A stretch of 64,000 nucleotides of DNA from Rhodopirellula baltica (GTDB taxonomy: Bacteria; Planctomycetota; Planctomycetia; Pirellulales; Pirellulaceae): assembly GCA_002901265.1 (NCBI GenBank), contig PPHI01000006.1:124001-188000 (forward strand), in the 5' to 3' direction. The notes under the pieces were generated by a model, which saw only the letters and a program-made list of their open reading frames with translations, ran no database searches and was not told the origin of the DNA. The stretch's first letter is position 1; every line of letters begins with the position of its first letter. Below are positions 27,304 to 36,487 of this stretch, piece after piece. Made by a program: the position numbers and the translations under genes.

Positions 27304-28416
27304 GTGCGAGAAACCAAGTACCAGCGAATCGTCATCGACCTGCAACAAGCCATCGACGACGGGACGTTCAAAGTCGGCGCGCGACTGCCCTCGGAAAATG
27401 CCTTGGTCAAGCAATACGACGCGTCGCGACCGACCGTCGTGCGAGCTCTTCGTGAATTACAAAACGGCGGCTACGTCGAACGTAAAACCGGCTCTGGCAC
27501 CTACGTCAAACAACGACAAATCGACACCCGCCAACGCACCTTTGCCCTGCTCGTTCCGGCACTCGCCGACGGTGAAATCTTTGATCCGATCTGCTCCGCG
27601 CTTGCCCGCCAAGCCTATGTCACGGGCAATGCGATCCTGTGGGGAAACCTTGCCGACGAACCGCCCGAACGACTCGAATCGGCGACCCGAAAACTGTGCC
27701 AGGAATACATTGTCGCCGGTGTCGACGGTGTGTTCTTTTCGCCCTTCGAGTTCACCGACTCCAAAGACGACGTCAGCAAGTCGATTCTGCGTGACTTGAG
27801 CAAAGCCAAGATCCCAGTGGTGCTACTCGATCGCGACTATGTCGATCCGCCCCAGCGCAGCGACTATGATCTGATCGGCACAGACAGCTTTAACGCCGGC
27901 TATGTACTTGCCGATCACCTTCTTCGCGTCGGTCGCCAACACGTACATTTCCTTAGCCGACGCAACTCGGCATCCACCGTCCACCGCCGATTGCAAGGCT
28001 ATCAAGCGGCCCTGCTTGACCACAGTAAAAAAGTTTCCGCAAACCACACGCACCAGATTGATCCGACCGACCACGACGAAGTCAAACAGCTCCTTCGATC
28101 GAAGCACCTGGATGCGATTGTCTGTGGCAACGACAAAACCGCTGCGCAGCTGATTCAAAGTTTACAAGCTCTCGGCCAGCAAATCCCACGCGACTTGGCG
28201 ATCGTGGGCGTGGACGACCTGTCGTACGCGCGGCTGCTGGCGCCACCGCTGACTACCATGCACCAGCCCTGCCAACTGCTTGCTTCGGTCGCATTTCAGA
28301 TGATGCAAGACCGGATCGAAAATCCACACCTCCCACCCCGCCACACCTGCGTCCCAATGAAACTCGTCATCCGCCAATCATGCGGAAGCCAAAGCGATGA
28401 ACGCATCGCTCGGTGA
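27304..28416 (+). CDS. Chimeric transcription regulator: GntR DNA-binding domain plus LacI-type sugar-sensing domain
   Basis: 370 residues from a GTG start. Residues 1-67 form a GntR winged helix (YQRIVIDLQQAIDDGTFKVGARLPSENALVKQYDASRPTVVRAL... GSGTYV, quoted in parts). Residues 80-360 follow the LacI/PBP1 pattern: V.LLDRDY, IGTDSFNAGYVLADHLL, DAIVCGNDKTAAQLIQ, IPRDLAIVGVDDLSYA. This AraR-like architecture usually represses sugar operons until an effector binds. It faces the transporter/RibK-like/GH32 operon across 228 bp that contain a repeated inverted motif, so control of that operon and of itself is likely. Confidence 0.9.
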   Translation: MRETKYQRIVIDLQQAIDDGTFKVGARLPSENALVKQYDASRPTVVRALRELQNGGYVERKTGSGTYVKQRQIDTRQRTFALLVPALADGEIFDPICSALARQAYVTGNAILWGNLADEPPERLESATRKLCQEYIVAGVDGVFFSPFEFTDSKDDVSKSILRDLSKAKIPVVLLDRDYVDPPQRSDYDLIGTDSFNAGYVLADHLLRVGRQHVHFLSRRNSASTVHRRLQGYQAALLDHSKKVSANHTHQIDPTDHDEVKQLLRSKHLDAIVCGNDKTAAQLIQSLQALGQQIPRDLAIVGVDDLSYARLLAPPLTTMHQPCQLLASVAFQMMQDRIENPHLPPRHTCVPMKLVIRQSCGSQSDERIAR

Positions 28417-28552
28417 GACGGAATGACTTGGTTATCCCTTCGCTGACAATTGGCCGAAGGCGAAATGGACCATAGCCTGCGGCAATCAGTTCCAAGTCCG
28501 ATCAAAACACCCCATCTCATGACCAACCGCGAGCGGCAAACAGATTTCCCAT

Positions 28553-28584
28553 TGTCGCCTTTCGCTCCGCGAAAGTAGCGTTCT
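28553..28584 (+). repeat. Dispersed hairpin repeat core (CTTTCGC-TCC-GCGAAAG)
   Basis: A perfect 7-bp stem with a 3-nt loop, preceded by TGTCGC and followed by TAGCGTTCTC. The same core occurs in the 114-bp elements at 35333 and 42352, near 51005 and at 58303. Confidence 0.6.
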
Positions 28585-28620
28585 CCTCCAACAAGAAAAG
28601 GTACGCCGACAAGAAAAGGT

Positions 28621-28960
28621 ACGCGGACTCAATTTGGCTTTGATCTGCCCGATGAATCGCTGCTTACAAGGGCAACGGACCGGACCTTTGGCCCTCAGCG
28701 TGCTCATTCTGCTTGGTTCCCGGCCCTGCGGACCGGGCTAGGTAACCGGCTGGACCTTCGGCCCAAAAGTCGGTCGCTGGCCTGCGCCCGGAAAACGTAC
28801 GCGGACTCGTTTTGGCTCTGTTCCGCCCAATGATTCCGATGCAACGCTGCTTGCAAGAGCAACGGACCGGACCTTTGGCCCTCAACGCGCTCATCTTGCT
28901 GGGTTCCCGGCCCTGCAGACCGGGCTAGGTAATTGGCTGGACCTTCGGCCCAAGTGTCGA
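28621..28960 (+). repeat. Two tandem copies of a ~178-bp repeat
   Basis: ACGCGGACTC starts at 28621 and again at 28799, a period of 178 bp. Shared blocks are CAACGGACCGGACCTTTGGC, TTCCCGGCCCTGC, ACCGGGCTAGGTAA and GGCTGGACCTTCGGCCCAA. The copies differ at scattered positions. It yields similar spurious short frames on the minus strand. Confidence 0.8.
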
Positions 28961-29053
28961 TGGCTGGTTTGTGGAGAGCAGTTTGAATTCAGGCGGTGAT
29001 CGCATCGGAAAGCCTGAATATTGAGCGTACTCGGTGCTGGGAATTGATGACCG

Positions 29054-29078
29054 CGGAGAAACGCAGAGGGTTTCTCCG
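29054..29078. repeat. 9-bp perfect hairpin
   Basis: CGGAGAAAC pairs with GTTTCTCCG around a 7-nt loop. It lies just before the hydrolase remnant. There is no T-tract. Confidence 0.4.
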
Positions 29079-29084
29079 GTATAA

Positions 29085-29237
29085 ACGCAAGAAAACCAGA
29101 CTCGTGAGCTGGAGAAACGCTACACCGATCTTGGCGGTCCGGTTGCCGTGACGATCGAAGACACCCCGGCTCATGCAACCACGCCCAGCAACCTGGACGC
29201 GGTCGTGACGTTTATCCTCGGCAACGAAACCCGCTAA
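29085..29237 (+). pseudogene. 3' remnant of an alpha/beta hydrolase gene
   Basis: The frame is open from after a TAA at 29082 to a TAA at 29235 but has no start. It reads LEKRYTDLGGPVAVTIEDT followed by PAHATTPSNLDAVVTFILGN. This resembles the C-terminus of planctomycete alpha/beta hydrolases (a 'YKxLGGPVxV' strand, then a 'GHHPHxLxDPxPIVxFI' catalytic-His segment), with the His-Pro-His part degraded. The rest of the gene is gone, replaced upstream by repeats. The assignment rests on a short match. Confidence 0.45.
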
Positions 29238-29247
29238 GGCCTGACGC

Positions 29248-30411
29248 TTATTGTTTTGGAAACACCTTCGCGGCGGCCTTCAAAAAGTCGTCGCGGGCGG
29301 CCCACTGATCGCCGCTGGTGCACTGCACCATAAAGATCGCGATCATGCCGGTCGTTGGGTTCACCGAAAGGTCGGTCCCGTAGGCGCCGTCGTGACCGAA
29401 CATGCCGTTGCGAAGGTGATAGCCCAAGCTGTAGTTGACGTTCGTCGTGCCTGTTTGCGCGGTCCGCAGCACGTCCATCGACTCGGGCGACAGATAACGT
29501 TTCCCGTCAAGTTCGCCGTTGTTCGCCAACATCAATCCATAGCGAAAGATATCTCCCGTCGTGGAAAACAAGCCGCCACCGGCTTCAGGAAATCGTCGGG
29601 CCCGGTCGCTGTACGGCTTGGTCAGAAAGCCAACTTCGCCGCGCGAGAATCCTTCACCTTTGCGATTCGGCCCATACGCGCCGGCCAATCGTTCGACCTG
29701 TGACTCGCTTGGCCAGAACGTCGTTTCGGTCATCTTGAGCGGATCAAAAAATCGCGATTGCAGAAAGTCTTCGTACGGCATGCCGCTGACGATTTCAACA
29801 ATCCGCGCCGCGACGTTCATGCCTTGATTCCCGTAGGCATACTTGTCGCCAGGCTGAGATAGCAACGGCCCGGTGACCGAACTGAGCGCTCGCACTTTTA
29901 GCGGCGTGACATCCGCGCCGGCGACTCGCTGCAGTTCCGCACTCCCCGCCAGACCACTCGTATGACTGAGCGCATGCCGAATCGTTACCGGCCGGACCGG
30001 GGCAACCAGTAATACATGTGAGTCGTCCTTTTCTTCAACGACTTTCCAATCGTTCAACTGTGGAATGAATTTCGAAATCGGATCATCCAACGAAACCTTG
30101 CCTTCGTCGACCAACATCATAATCGATGCCCCGGCAAACATCTTCGTCATCGACGCGATCCAGAACACGTTGTCTTCGCTGATCGACTGCTGAGACTCGA
30201 CATCGGCGTATCCCATCAAGTTCCGGTAGTGCACCTTGCCGGTTCGGTCAGCAACGATGGCGACACAACCGGCGATCTTGGATGCGTCGTGATACGGCTT
30301 GAACGCGGCAGCGACTTCGGGGCTCTCGGGAATCACGTCGTCAGCGAAAACGCTGGAATTCCCGGCACAGACCATGACTCCTATCAAGGCAACCTTTAGC
30401 AGACGATTCAT
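29248..30411 (-). CDS. Secreted serine hydrolase, beta-lactamase/class C penicillin-binding family
   Basis: 387 residues from ATG 30411 (MNRLLKVALIGVMVCAG, a signal peptide). The active-site triad is visible: SMTK (SxxK) in FWIASMTKMFAGAS, YGN in KYAYGNQGMN, and HDG (the HxG box) in MFGHDGAYGTDL. The family covers esterases, D-aminopeptidases and class C beta-lactamases. Planctomycete members are mostly uncharacterised esterases. It lies between two carbohydrate units but is not tightly linked to either. Resistance is not implied. Confidence 0.85.
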   Translation of the reverse strand: MNRLLKVALIGVMVCAGNSSVFADDVIPESPEVAAAFKPYHDASKIAGCVAIVADRTGKVHYRNLMGYADVESQQSISEDNVFWIASMTKMFAGASIMMLVDEGKVSLDDPISKFIPQLNDWKVVEEKDDSHVLLVAPVRPVTIRHALSHTSGLAGSAELQRVAGADVTPLKVRALSSVTGPLLSQPGDKYAYGNQGMNVAARIVEIVSGMPYEDFLQSRFFDPLKMTETTFWPSESQVERLAGAYGPNRKGEGFSRGEVGFLTKPYSDRARRFPEAGGGLFSTTGDIFRYGLMLANNGELDGKRYLSPESMDVLRTAQTGTTNVNYSLGYHLRNGMFGHDGAYGTDLSVNPTTGMIAIFMVQCTSGDQWAARDDFLKAAAKVFPKQ

Positions 30412-30597
30412 CAAGACACTCCAGAATAGGATGGCGGTGGGAAATAGGAAGCGCACCAAGATACTCGAACGCCAATCCCTACGCGGCCATCTCGGACGAT
30501 TGAATAAATCGCCCGGAGACATTGTCGAATGATGCTCCACAAAGAGGGTACGCTCAATCTAAGTAACGAGACGCAACACTCGAAGAACAACAGGCTG

Positions 30598-32871
30598 CTA
30601 ACCGCCGAGCCTTACATCATCCAGCCCAAACAGATAGCCAGTGGACTGCTCGTTCTTTCCAACGACTTCGAAAGTCAACCGGTGCGTCCCCTGCTCCAGC
30701 ACTGGCGATTCGAATCGCACGTCGCCTGCACGCACCACCGCGTCGTCATAACAATCGATAGGCTGGCCAATTCGATTTCCGTCCAGCCAAACCTGGACCG
30801 AGCAGTAATCCGGTGCCTTCGTCAAACCGATTGCCAGACCAGTCGTTTCCTGATCGACGCCGAACTGCACTTCAAGCTTTGCCCCTTCGCCACTGGCACG
30901 CCAAAGCAGATGCGCATTGCTTGACCAACCATCACCAAACACGCGCATCTCCTGAACGCTGGTTGGGCCGTCGGGTGAACCGACAACATCGATGTGCCCC
31001 CAATGCGAGCCCTCCAACACACCATCGACAACTGGTAACGCAGGCTGGCTGATCGCGGGAACGTAATAGTCAACACGCTGTTCGACATCCACTGGCTGAT
31101 ACGGATCCGCCACACCCGCAGTTTGGTACCAGCAAACGGTGTACGCATTCAGTAACGGCCAGTTGTTGCCGTGATACTTTTCGATCACCGCTTCAAAGCT
31201 GCGTTGAAAGGGGACGTTGTCCGGCACCTGCCAACGGGCTTGCGTGATATGGCCGATGTTACCCGGACCGGCTCGATCAGCACTCTTTCCGATTTGATCA
31301 GCCTCGCCATTACGTGGCTGTGCTTGCAACGCACTGTCAAACGCCGTTGGCTGTCCCCAGGCGTACCCGAAGTAGTCTTCCGATCCGGTACCGAATGTCG
31401 ACGGCATCGCTTCACCATCGACAAAAAACTTCTCGTCGCCTTCACCCCACCAGTAATGCGTGTCGACTTCGCCAAGATAAAACGCACGCTGCGGTGAAGC
31501 ACTGCGGAACGATTCCGCGTCCGGCAAGGGTGTCACAAAACGTTGTTTAGCGCGATCATCCCACAGGTGATTCGGATTCCACATGTGGGCGTGAAATCCA
31601 CAGAATCGCCCACTCACACCGTCGAGGTGAAGCACAGGCCAATCCGGCCAGCGGTCCGACATCAACCGTTCCTGATCGAACCCGCTGAAGTCGTCGCGGT
31701 GCCATTTGCAGTGAAACCGCAACAACTGATCGGGGTCTCTCTCCAGCGTTTCGGTGTGAAACGCAAACCGCAAGTCTCGAGTGGCCTTGCCGTCGTTCTT
31801 GACTCGAATCACCGCTTTGCGAAACGGCATGTACCAATTGCTGTAGTACCCACGCTCGGTCATTCCCGTGGTCAGCGTTCGGTGCAAATTCTCACCGGCC
31901 CCAGTCCCAAAGAAGTCACCGAGCGGTGCCCACACGGCCGGCGAATCGTCGTCGTCCCAGGTCAGACTGATCGTCAGCTCGCGAAGTATTCGAACGGATT
32001 CGGAGCGATCGACCGGCGGCCGCTTCATAAAGATCGACGTCAGCGCGGCGGGCGAATCAAACGTTGCCAGCACCTTTTCCTCACCGGCACCAAGCGAAAC
32101 GGTCGTGTCGGTGACGGCGGCCGGGTTGTCCACAAACAGAAACGGACCGCGCTGCGACCAAATACTGTTGGCCGTCCGCAACGCGGAACGTTGCGATTCG
32201 GTCAGAGTCCCGTCAAACGAAGGAACCGTTGTCCCTTTTGGGAAACGTGTGTAAGTGATTTGGTAGTACCGCCCCCAACCTTCACTGCCACGAATTTTCA
32301 GCGACTTGTTGAAGGTGATCGGAACGAATCGGTTGTAGCCACGTGCCTTGATTTGTGACAGCTCGGGCAGCTCGGGCAGCTCGTCAAAGTCATCGGCAAA
32401 AAGTTGCTTGAACGGTTTGGCGAACGTTGGCTCGGTATCACCGTCGACATAGAACTGCCAGTCACCGTCGCCAGGCATCGCCGACCATATCCGCCAAACC
32501 ACGCCAGAACCTTCCAAATCAAAGAACGTCCCATCGTCATCGAGCGCGCCATCGGCATCGTTGTTGGCATGCCAGTTTTCGTAGCGTTCGGTCACCGGGT
32601 TGAATCGTGACGCGCGATCGCGACTGGAAAAGTTACCGCTGACTTCGCCAGGCAACGGCGGGTTGGCGAGCCCTTTGAGGTCGTACATGCGAGCCACGAC
32701 ATCCGCATAGCTGAGCGTCGTTATTGGCAAAGCTGACGGCGTCTGGGCTGAGTGAGTCTGCGCTGACGGCGTCTGGGCTATGACAGCTCCGGCCAGACAC
32801 TGAAAACTGGCCAGAACCAACGACGTCACGACAGCTCGACGCACCAAAGCGACTTTCAATTGACCGATCAC
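30598..32871 (-). CDS. Secreted DUF2961 / GH172 family protein
   Basis: 757 residues from GTG 32871, whose GTGA overlaps the transporter stop. The following residues form a signal peptide (VALVRRAVVTSLVLASFQCLAGAVIA). The DUF2961 pattern is clear: G.FSSRDRASRFN, DLEGSGVVWRIWSAMP, FYVDGDTEP, and later GEVDTHYWWGEGDEKFFVDGE, MPSTFGTGSEDYFGYAWG. DUF2961 is now GH172, which includes difructose dianhydride synthase/hydrolase and alpha-fructofuranosidase activities. A C-terminal beta domain is probably carbohydrate binding. Coupling to a sugar transporter and closeness to a GH32 gene support fructan or difructose anhydride breakdown. Confidence 0.85.
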   Translation of the reverse strand: MIGQLKVALVRRAVVTSLVLASFQCLAGAVIAQTPSAQTHSAQTPSALPITTLSYADVVARMYDLKGLANPPLPGEVSGNFSSRDRASRFNPVTERYENWHANNDADGALDDDGTFFDLEGSGVVWRIWSAMPGDGDWQFYVDGDTEPTFAKPFKQLFADDFDELPELPELSQIKARGYNRFVPITFNKSLKIRGSEGWGRYYQITYTRFPKGTTVPSFDGTLTESQRSALRTANSIWSQRGPFLFVDNPAAVTDTTVSLGAGEEKVLATFDSPAALTSIFMKRPPVDRSESVRILRELTISLTWDDDDSPAVWAPLGDFFGTGAGENLHRTLTTGMTERGYYSNWYMPFRKAVIRVKNDGKATRDLRFAFHTETLERDPDQLLRFHCKWHRDDFSGFDQERLMSDRWPDWPVLHLDGVSGRFCGFHAHMWNPNHLWDDRAKQRFVTPLPDAESFRSASPQRAFYLGEVDTHYWWGEGDEKFFVDGEAMPSTFGTGSEDYFGYAWGQPTAFDSALQAQPRNGEADQIGKSADRAGPGNIGHITQARWQVPDNVPFQRSFEAVIEKYHGNNWPLLNAYTVCWYQTAGVADPYQPVDVEQRVDYYVPAISQPALPVVDGVLEGSHWGHIDVVGSPDGPTSVQEMRVFGDGWSSNAHLLWRASGEGAKLEVQFGVDQETTGLAIGLTKAPDYCSVQVWLDGNRIGQPIDCYDDAVVRAGDVRFESPVLEQGTHRLTFEVVGKNEQSTGYLFGLDDVRLGG

Positions 32872-34205
32872 TGATCTGCGATTCCCAGCTTGGCTTGCAT
32901 TTCTTCCAGCGGGACGCCTTTCGTTTCCGGGACGAATAGCTTCACCCAAATCAATTGCAACACCATCATGAAACAGAAGAACCCAAAGATCGCTGCCGGG
33001 GGCAAAATTTCGGCCATCTTGGGAAACACCAACGTCAACGTCGCGGCAAACAGCCAGTGCGTCGAGCTTCCCAGTGCTTGCCCGGCGGCACGATTTCGGT
33101 TCGGAAAGATCTCGCTAATAAATACCCAAATCACCGCACCTTGGCCAACCGCATGAGCGGCGATAAAGGCAAAGATACATGCCGGAACAATGCCGTAGCT
33201 TCCGACGCTGAACGCCCAAGTACAAAGCCCCAACGAAGCGATGTAGCCAAACGAACCGATGTAAAGCAACGTCCGTCGTCCAAAGCGATCGATCAACCAC
33301 AAGCCGACATAGGTGAAGACCAAGTTGGTCACGCCAATTCCCAGCGACTGCAATAGCGCCGCGTTCTTTTCCAGCCCAGTCCATTCGAAGATTCGCGGCG
33401 CGAAATACAAAATCGCGTTGATCCCCGAGAGCTGATTGAAGAACGCGACCAAGAAGGCCAACATGATCGGCCGCCGCAATCGCCAAGTAAAAAACTTGGC
33501 CTTCGTCGTCAAGTCGCCCGCACTCGCGAGTACCGAATCGGCAAGCGACTCGATCTCTTGGTCAGACAGTTCCGGATTCACATCCCGAAAGACTTTCATT
33601 CCGGCTTCTCGCTGATTCCCGTGGGCGATCAACCAACGCGGACTCTCGGACAACGTCATGCAAAGCACGGTGTAAAGCAGCGCCGGGAACGCTTCCACAC
33701 CCAACATCCATCGCCACGCGACTTCGCCATCAACGTACTTGCCGATCAAGTAGTTCGACGCGAACGCGATCAAAATCCCGAACACGATATTGAATTGAAA
33801 AAGCCCCGCCAAACGGCCACGCATATTGGCCGGCGAAATTTCCGAGATGTACAGCGGCGATGCAACCGTCGCGATTCCGACACCGACGCCACCGATGAAA
33901 CGTGCCACCATGAACACGAACTTATCGGGGGCAATCCCAGATCCGACCGCCGAGACAAAATACAACACGCCGACCCAGATCAACGTGCTTCGGCGGCCAA
34001 ACCGTTCGGCTGGCACACCGCCAAACAATGCCCCGAGCACGGTCCCCCAGAGTGCGGCACTCATGCATAAACCATGCAGCGTGCTGTTCAGATCCCAGAC
34101 GGATTGGATCTTCTGCTCCGCACCCGAGATCACGATCGTGTCGAAGCCGAACAAGAACCCAGCTAGCGATGCAGTAACAGACCACACCAATAAACGGTTA
34201 CCCAT
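32868..34205 (-). CDS. MFS sugar transporter (sugar porter family), second copy
   Basis: 445 residues from ATG 34205 (MGNRLLVWSVTASLAG) with a strong GAGGTGAGAG ribosome binding site. The signatures are FLFGFDTIVISG, AERFGRRSTL, LSESPRWLIAHG, FNQLSGINAILYFAPRIFE and DRFGRRTLLY. It is similar in design to the transporter at 25669 but clearly not a recent duplicate. It is upstream of and translationally coupled to the GH172 gene. Probable role: import of the sugar released by that enzyme. Confidence 0.9.
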   Translation of the reverse strand: MGNRLLVWSVTASLAGFLFGFDTIVISGAEQKIQSVWDLNSTLHGLCMSAALWGTVLGALFGGVPAERFGRRSTLIWVGVLYFVSAVGSGIAPDKFVFMVARFIGGVGVGIATVASPLYISEISPANMRGRLAGLFQFNIVFGILIAFASNYLIGKYVDGEVAWRWMLGVEAFPALLYTVLCMTLSESPRWLIAHGNQREAGMKVFRDVNPELSDQEIESLADSVLASAGDLTTKAKFFTWRLRRPIMLAFLVAFFNQLSGINAILYFAPRIFEWTGLEKNAALLQSLGIGVTNLVFTYVGLWLIDRFGRRTLLYIGSFGYIASLGLCTWAFSVGSYGIVPACIFAFIAAHAVGQGAVIWVFISEIFPNRNRAAGQALGSSTHWLFAATLTLVFPKMAEILPPAAIFGFFCFMMVLQLIWVKLFVPETKGVPLEEMQAKLGIADQ

Positions 34206-34372
34206 GAATCTCTCACCTCGGGGCGACGATAAAGGCGACCAAAATAACCCCAGCACCCCGGTCACACAATCGAACGCCCCAAAGTTTCCGGCCGCCGACC
34301 TCCCCGGCAAAGCGACCGAGACCGCTTGATGCGATAATTCGACTTGCCGCTTTGTCTGCGGCGGCGATCCAG

Positions 34373-35317
34373 CTATTTCACAATCACTGCGTCGCGAAAC
34401 TGCTCAAGCAAGTTCCAGTCGCGAACCACATGTTCCTTGCTCGACGTGTTGAACCGTGCGACGTTTCCGTCCTCGCGCGAATAACGGAAGGTTGCCAGAT
34501 CGATCGGCGATTCTTCAAACGCTTCATGCATTCGCTGGGTGTGTTTTTCGTGATCGTCGACAAAAACAATCGCCGCGAACTTTGCTTTCGAGCGTGCCAA
34601 CAAGGTACGGAGCATGTACCCCTTATGCTGTCCGGCAGTCAGGTAGATGCCATCGGAATAAGTGACCGGGCGTGGTTTCCCCAAGTCAAAAATGGTTTCA
34701 ACGTCCAAACCTTGCCGGTGCTCTTTCTCAATGCCATAAGGCAGAAAGACACCACGTTTTTCGTTGATCTGGAGTGCCGATCCCGCGATGTCGTAGCCAT
34801 TGCGTTCCAATTCCGATTCGGTCGCATTTCGGAAATCTTTGCCACGAGACGTCAGCACGACGGTGGTGATACCAGGCAGCTCATTCCCTTCCTTGTCTTT
34901 CTTCCGTTCCAATAGTCCGTTGAACAACGCCGGAAGATTTGGCTCCGGCGGGTGCATCGAACTAAGCGAAAAGAGGACGCCCTGTGCGTTCAACAATTCG
35001 TCAAAAGTTGCGCCGACCAAGTGGGGACTGCTCGGGTCACTCTTGAGCAAACCTTCTTGCCAGCCGTACCACTGATCGCTTCCCAGGTCCTGGTTCATTG
35101 CCAGCAGTGTGTTGTCGACATCGACGACCAACAACACGTTTTGGGCACCGTGTTTTTTGGAAAAGTCTTGGACTTGTTTGACAACCTGTGCGAACTCCGC
35201 CGTCTCAACGGCTTTCCGCACTCCCGGTTCTTGGGCAACGACGACGACATCGAACGCAGGGTGGCAGAACACCGGCAGCACGACATACGCCAACACAAAC
35301 GCTATCCAACGACTCAT
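34373..35317 (-). CDS. DUF2608 protein, HAD-like, exported
   Basis: 314 residues from ATG 35317 (MSRWIAFVLAYVVLPVFC, signal peptide). HAD motif I appears as LLVVDVDNTLLAMN and motif II as VVLTSRGKDFRN. Motif III/IV lies near KAKFAAIVFVDDHEKH. This matches DUF2608, a group of secreted HAD-like phosphatases of unknown substrate. A 114-bp element with terminal inverted repeats begins 16 bp upstream of the start codon and presumably separates the gene from, or supplies, its promoter. Confidence 0.75.
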   Translation of the reverse strand: MSRWIAFVLAYVVLPVFCHPAFDVVVVAQEPGVRKAVETAEFAQVVKQVQDFSKKHGAQNVLLVVDVDNTLLAMNQDLGSDQWYGWQEGLLKSDPSSPHLVGATFDELLNAQGVLFSLSSMHPPEPNLPALFNGLLERKKDKEGNELPGITTVVLTSRGKDFRNATESELERNGYDIAGSALQINEKRGVFLPYGIEKEHRQGLDVETIFDLGKPRPVTYSDGIYLTAGQHKGYMLRTLLARSKAKFAAIVFVDDHEKHTQRMHEAFEESPIDLATFRYSREDGNVARFNTSSKEHVVRDWNLLEQFRDAVIVK

Positions 35318-35332
35318 CTGCTTTCTCCAAAC

Positions 35333-35446
35333 GGCCAGTTGATTTTTAGAGATATCCTCTCCCAAGGTCGCCTTGTGCTCCACAAAAACAGCGGTAGAGA
35401 ACACTACTTTCACGGGGCGAAAAGCGACACTCAAAAATCACCAGCC
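35333..35446 (-). mobile_element. MITE-like 114-bp element, copy 1
   Basis: The ends GGCCAGTTGATTTTT and AAAAATCACCAGCC are imperfect inverted repeats. The body aligns without gaps to the element at 42352-42465 in reverse orientation (about 78 percent identical by hand count) and has exactly the same length. It carries the CTTTCGC-type hairpin core. It is too short to encode a transposase. Confidence 0.65.
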
Positions 35447-35583
35447 TGTTAATGCCTGGACCATCACGTACGACTTGTGGGTGCGAATTGTAATCACAGA
35501 AAGAACCTACCGTGCCGCCAATCGACACATCCTCTTGAACAAGTAATTGGGGACAACCGACGTATTCGCCCACTTCGTGCCTC

Positions 35584-36483
35584 CTACCCCAGCGCATCGA
35601 GTTCCCGACGAGCAATCGCAACCATTTCCCGTCCTGCGTTTGACGTCGGTGATCGAAGCACCTCATCGGCGGGACCAATTTCTGCCAATCGGCCGCGATC
35701 CAAAACGGCGATACGGTCTGCCAGTTGCCGTGCGAGCGCTAAATCGTGCGTTACGAAAACGTATCCACGTACCGGATTCTCTTGGTGCAACTCACGAAGC
35801 AAGGAAACCACAGAGGCCTGGACCGAGACGTCCAGCGCACTCGTCGGTTCGTCCAGAAACACCAAACGCGGTTGGGTGACCAGTGCTCGTGCGATCGCCG
35901 CACGCTGACGCTGCCCCCCCGACAAATTCTTTGGAAATCGATCCGCCTGTTCGGCTTGCAAACCGACTCTTCGCAGAACGTCTAACGCGATCGCTCGCTG
36001 TTTTTTTTGCCGTTCACTCTCACCACCCCATCGAACCAACTCCACGATCCGCTGCCAAACATTCACACACGCCCCAATGTTCGACTTTGGCAGATCATGA
36101 ACAAGCAGCGGATCAAGCACCGAATCAATAACCCGCCGCCGATCATTCAGCGATTCACGAACGTCTTGATAGACCAATCCGAAATCGTGTCTCGACGCTT
36201 TCCACTGCTGGCGACCACAACCATAGAGATCTCGCGTGACCCCATCGGTTAGCAAGTCGACACGCCCTGAATCCGGTCGCTGCGTTCCTGCCAAAATAGA
36301 AAGCAGGGTGGATTTCCCTGAGCCGCTCGCACCACACAACACGAGCACTTCACCCGCATGAACCTGCAACTCATCGACAATCAGTTCGAACGATTGCGAC
36401 TTCGCGCCCGAGGAATATGCGAAACAAAGATCGCTGGCTCGCAGAAGCACACCGCCCGATTGATTCTGAGGCTGTTCGTCCAT
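35584..36483 (-). CDS. Peptide-type ABC transporter ATP-binding protein (OppF/DppF-like)
   Basis: 299 residues from ATG 36483, 4 nt after the previous stop. Walker A is GASGSGKST, the signature LSGGQRQRAAIARAL, and Walker B LVFLDEPTSALD. The H-loop THD is present. One of two ATPases in a six-gene oligopeptide/nickel-type importer. It energises uptake through the two permeases upstream. Last gene of the operon. Confidence 0.9.
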   Translation of the reverse strand: MDEQPQNQSGGVLLRASDLCFAYSSGAKSQSFELIVDELQVHAGEVLVLCGASGSGKSTLLSILAGTQRPDSGRVDLLTDGVTRDLYGCGRQQWKASRHDFGLVYQDVRESLNDRRRVIDSVLDPLLVHDLPKSNIGACVNVWQRIVELVRWGGESERQKKQRAIALDVLRRVGLQAEQADRFPKNLSGGQRQRAAIARALVTQPRLVFLDEPTSALDVSVQASVVSLLRELHQENPVRGYVFVTHDLALARQLADRIAVLDRGRLAEIGPADEVLRSPTSNAGREMVAIARRELDALG

Positions 36484-36487
36484 CGCT

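Larger units (their letters stand above)
28417..29247. other. 831-bp gene-poor, repeat-rich region
   Basis: It holds no intact gene. In order it contains a CTTTCGC/GCGAAAG hairpin core, a small tandem duplication of ACAAGAAAAGGTACGC-like sequence near 28590-28625, two copies of a 178-bp tandem repeat, a 9-bp hairpin and the 3' remnant of a hydrolase gene. Confidence 0.7.

Noticed and set aside
29248-30411. Beta-lactamase resistance gene
   Set aside because: The SxxK/YxN/HxG family is mostly esterases and peptidases in this phylum. Nothing supports antibiotic resistance.
31543-32358. 271-residue plus-strand frame
   Set aside because: Antisense of the GH172 gene, with no domain or ribosome binding site.
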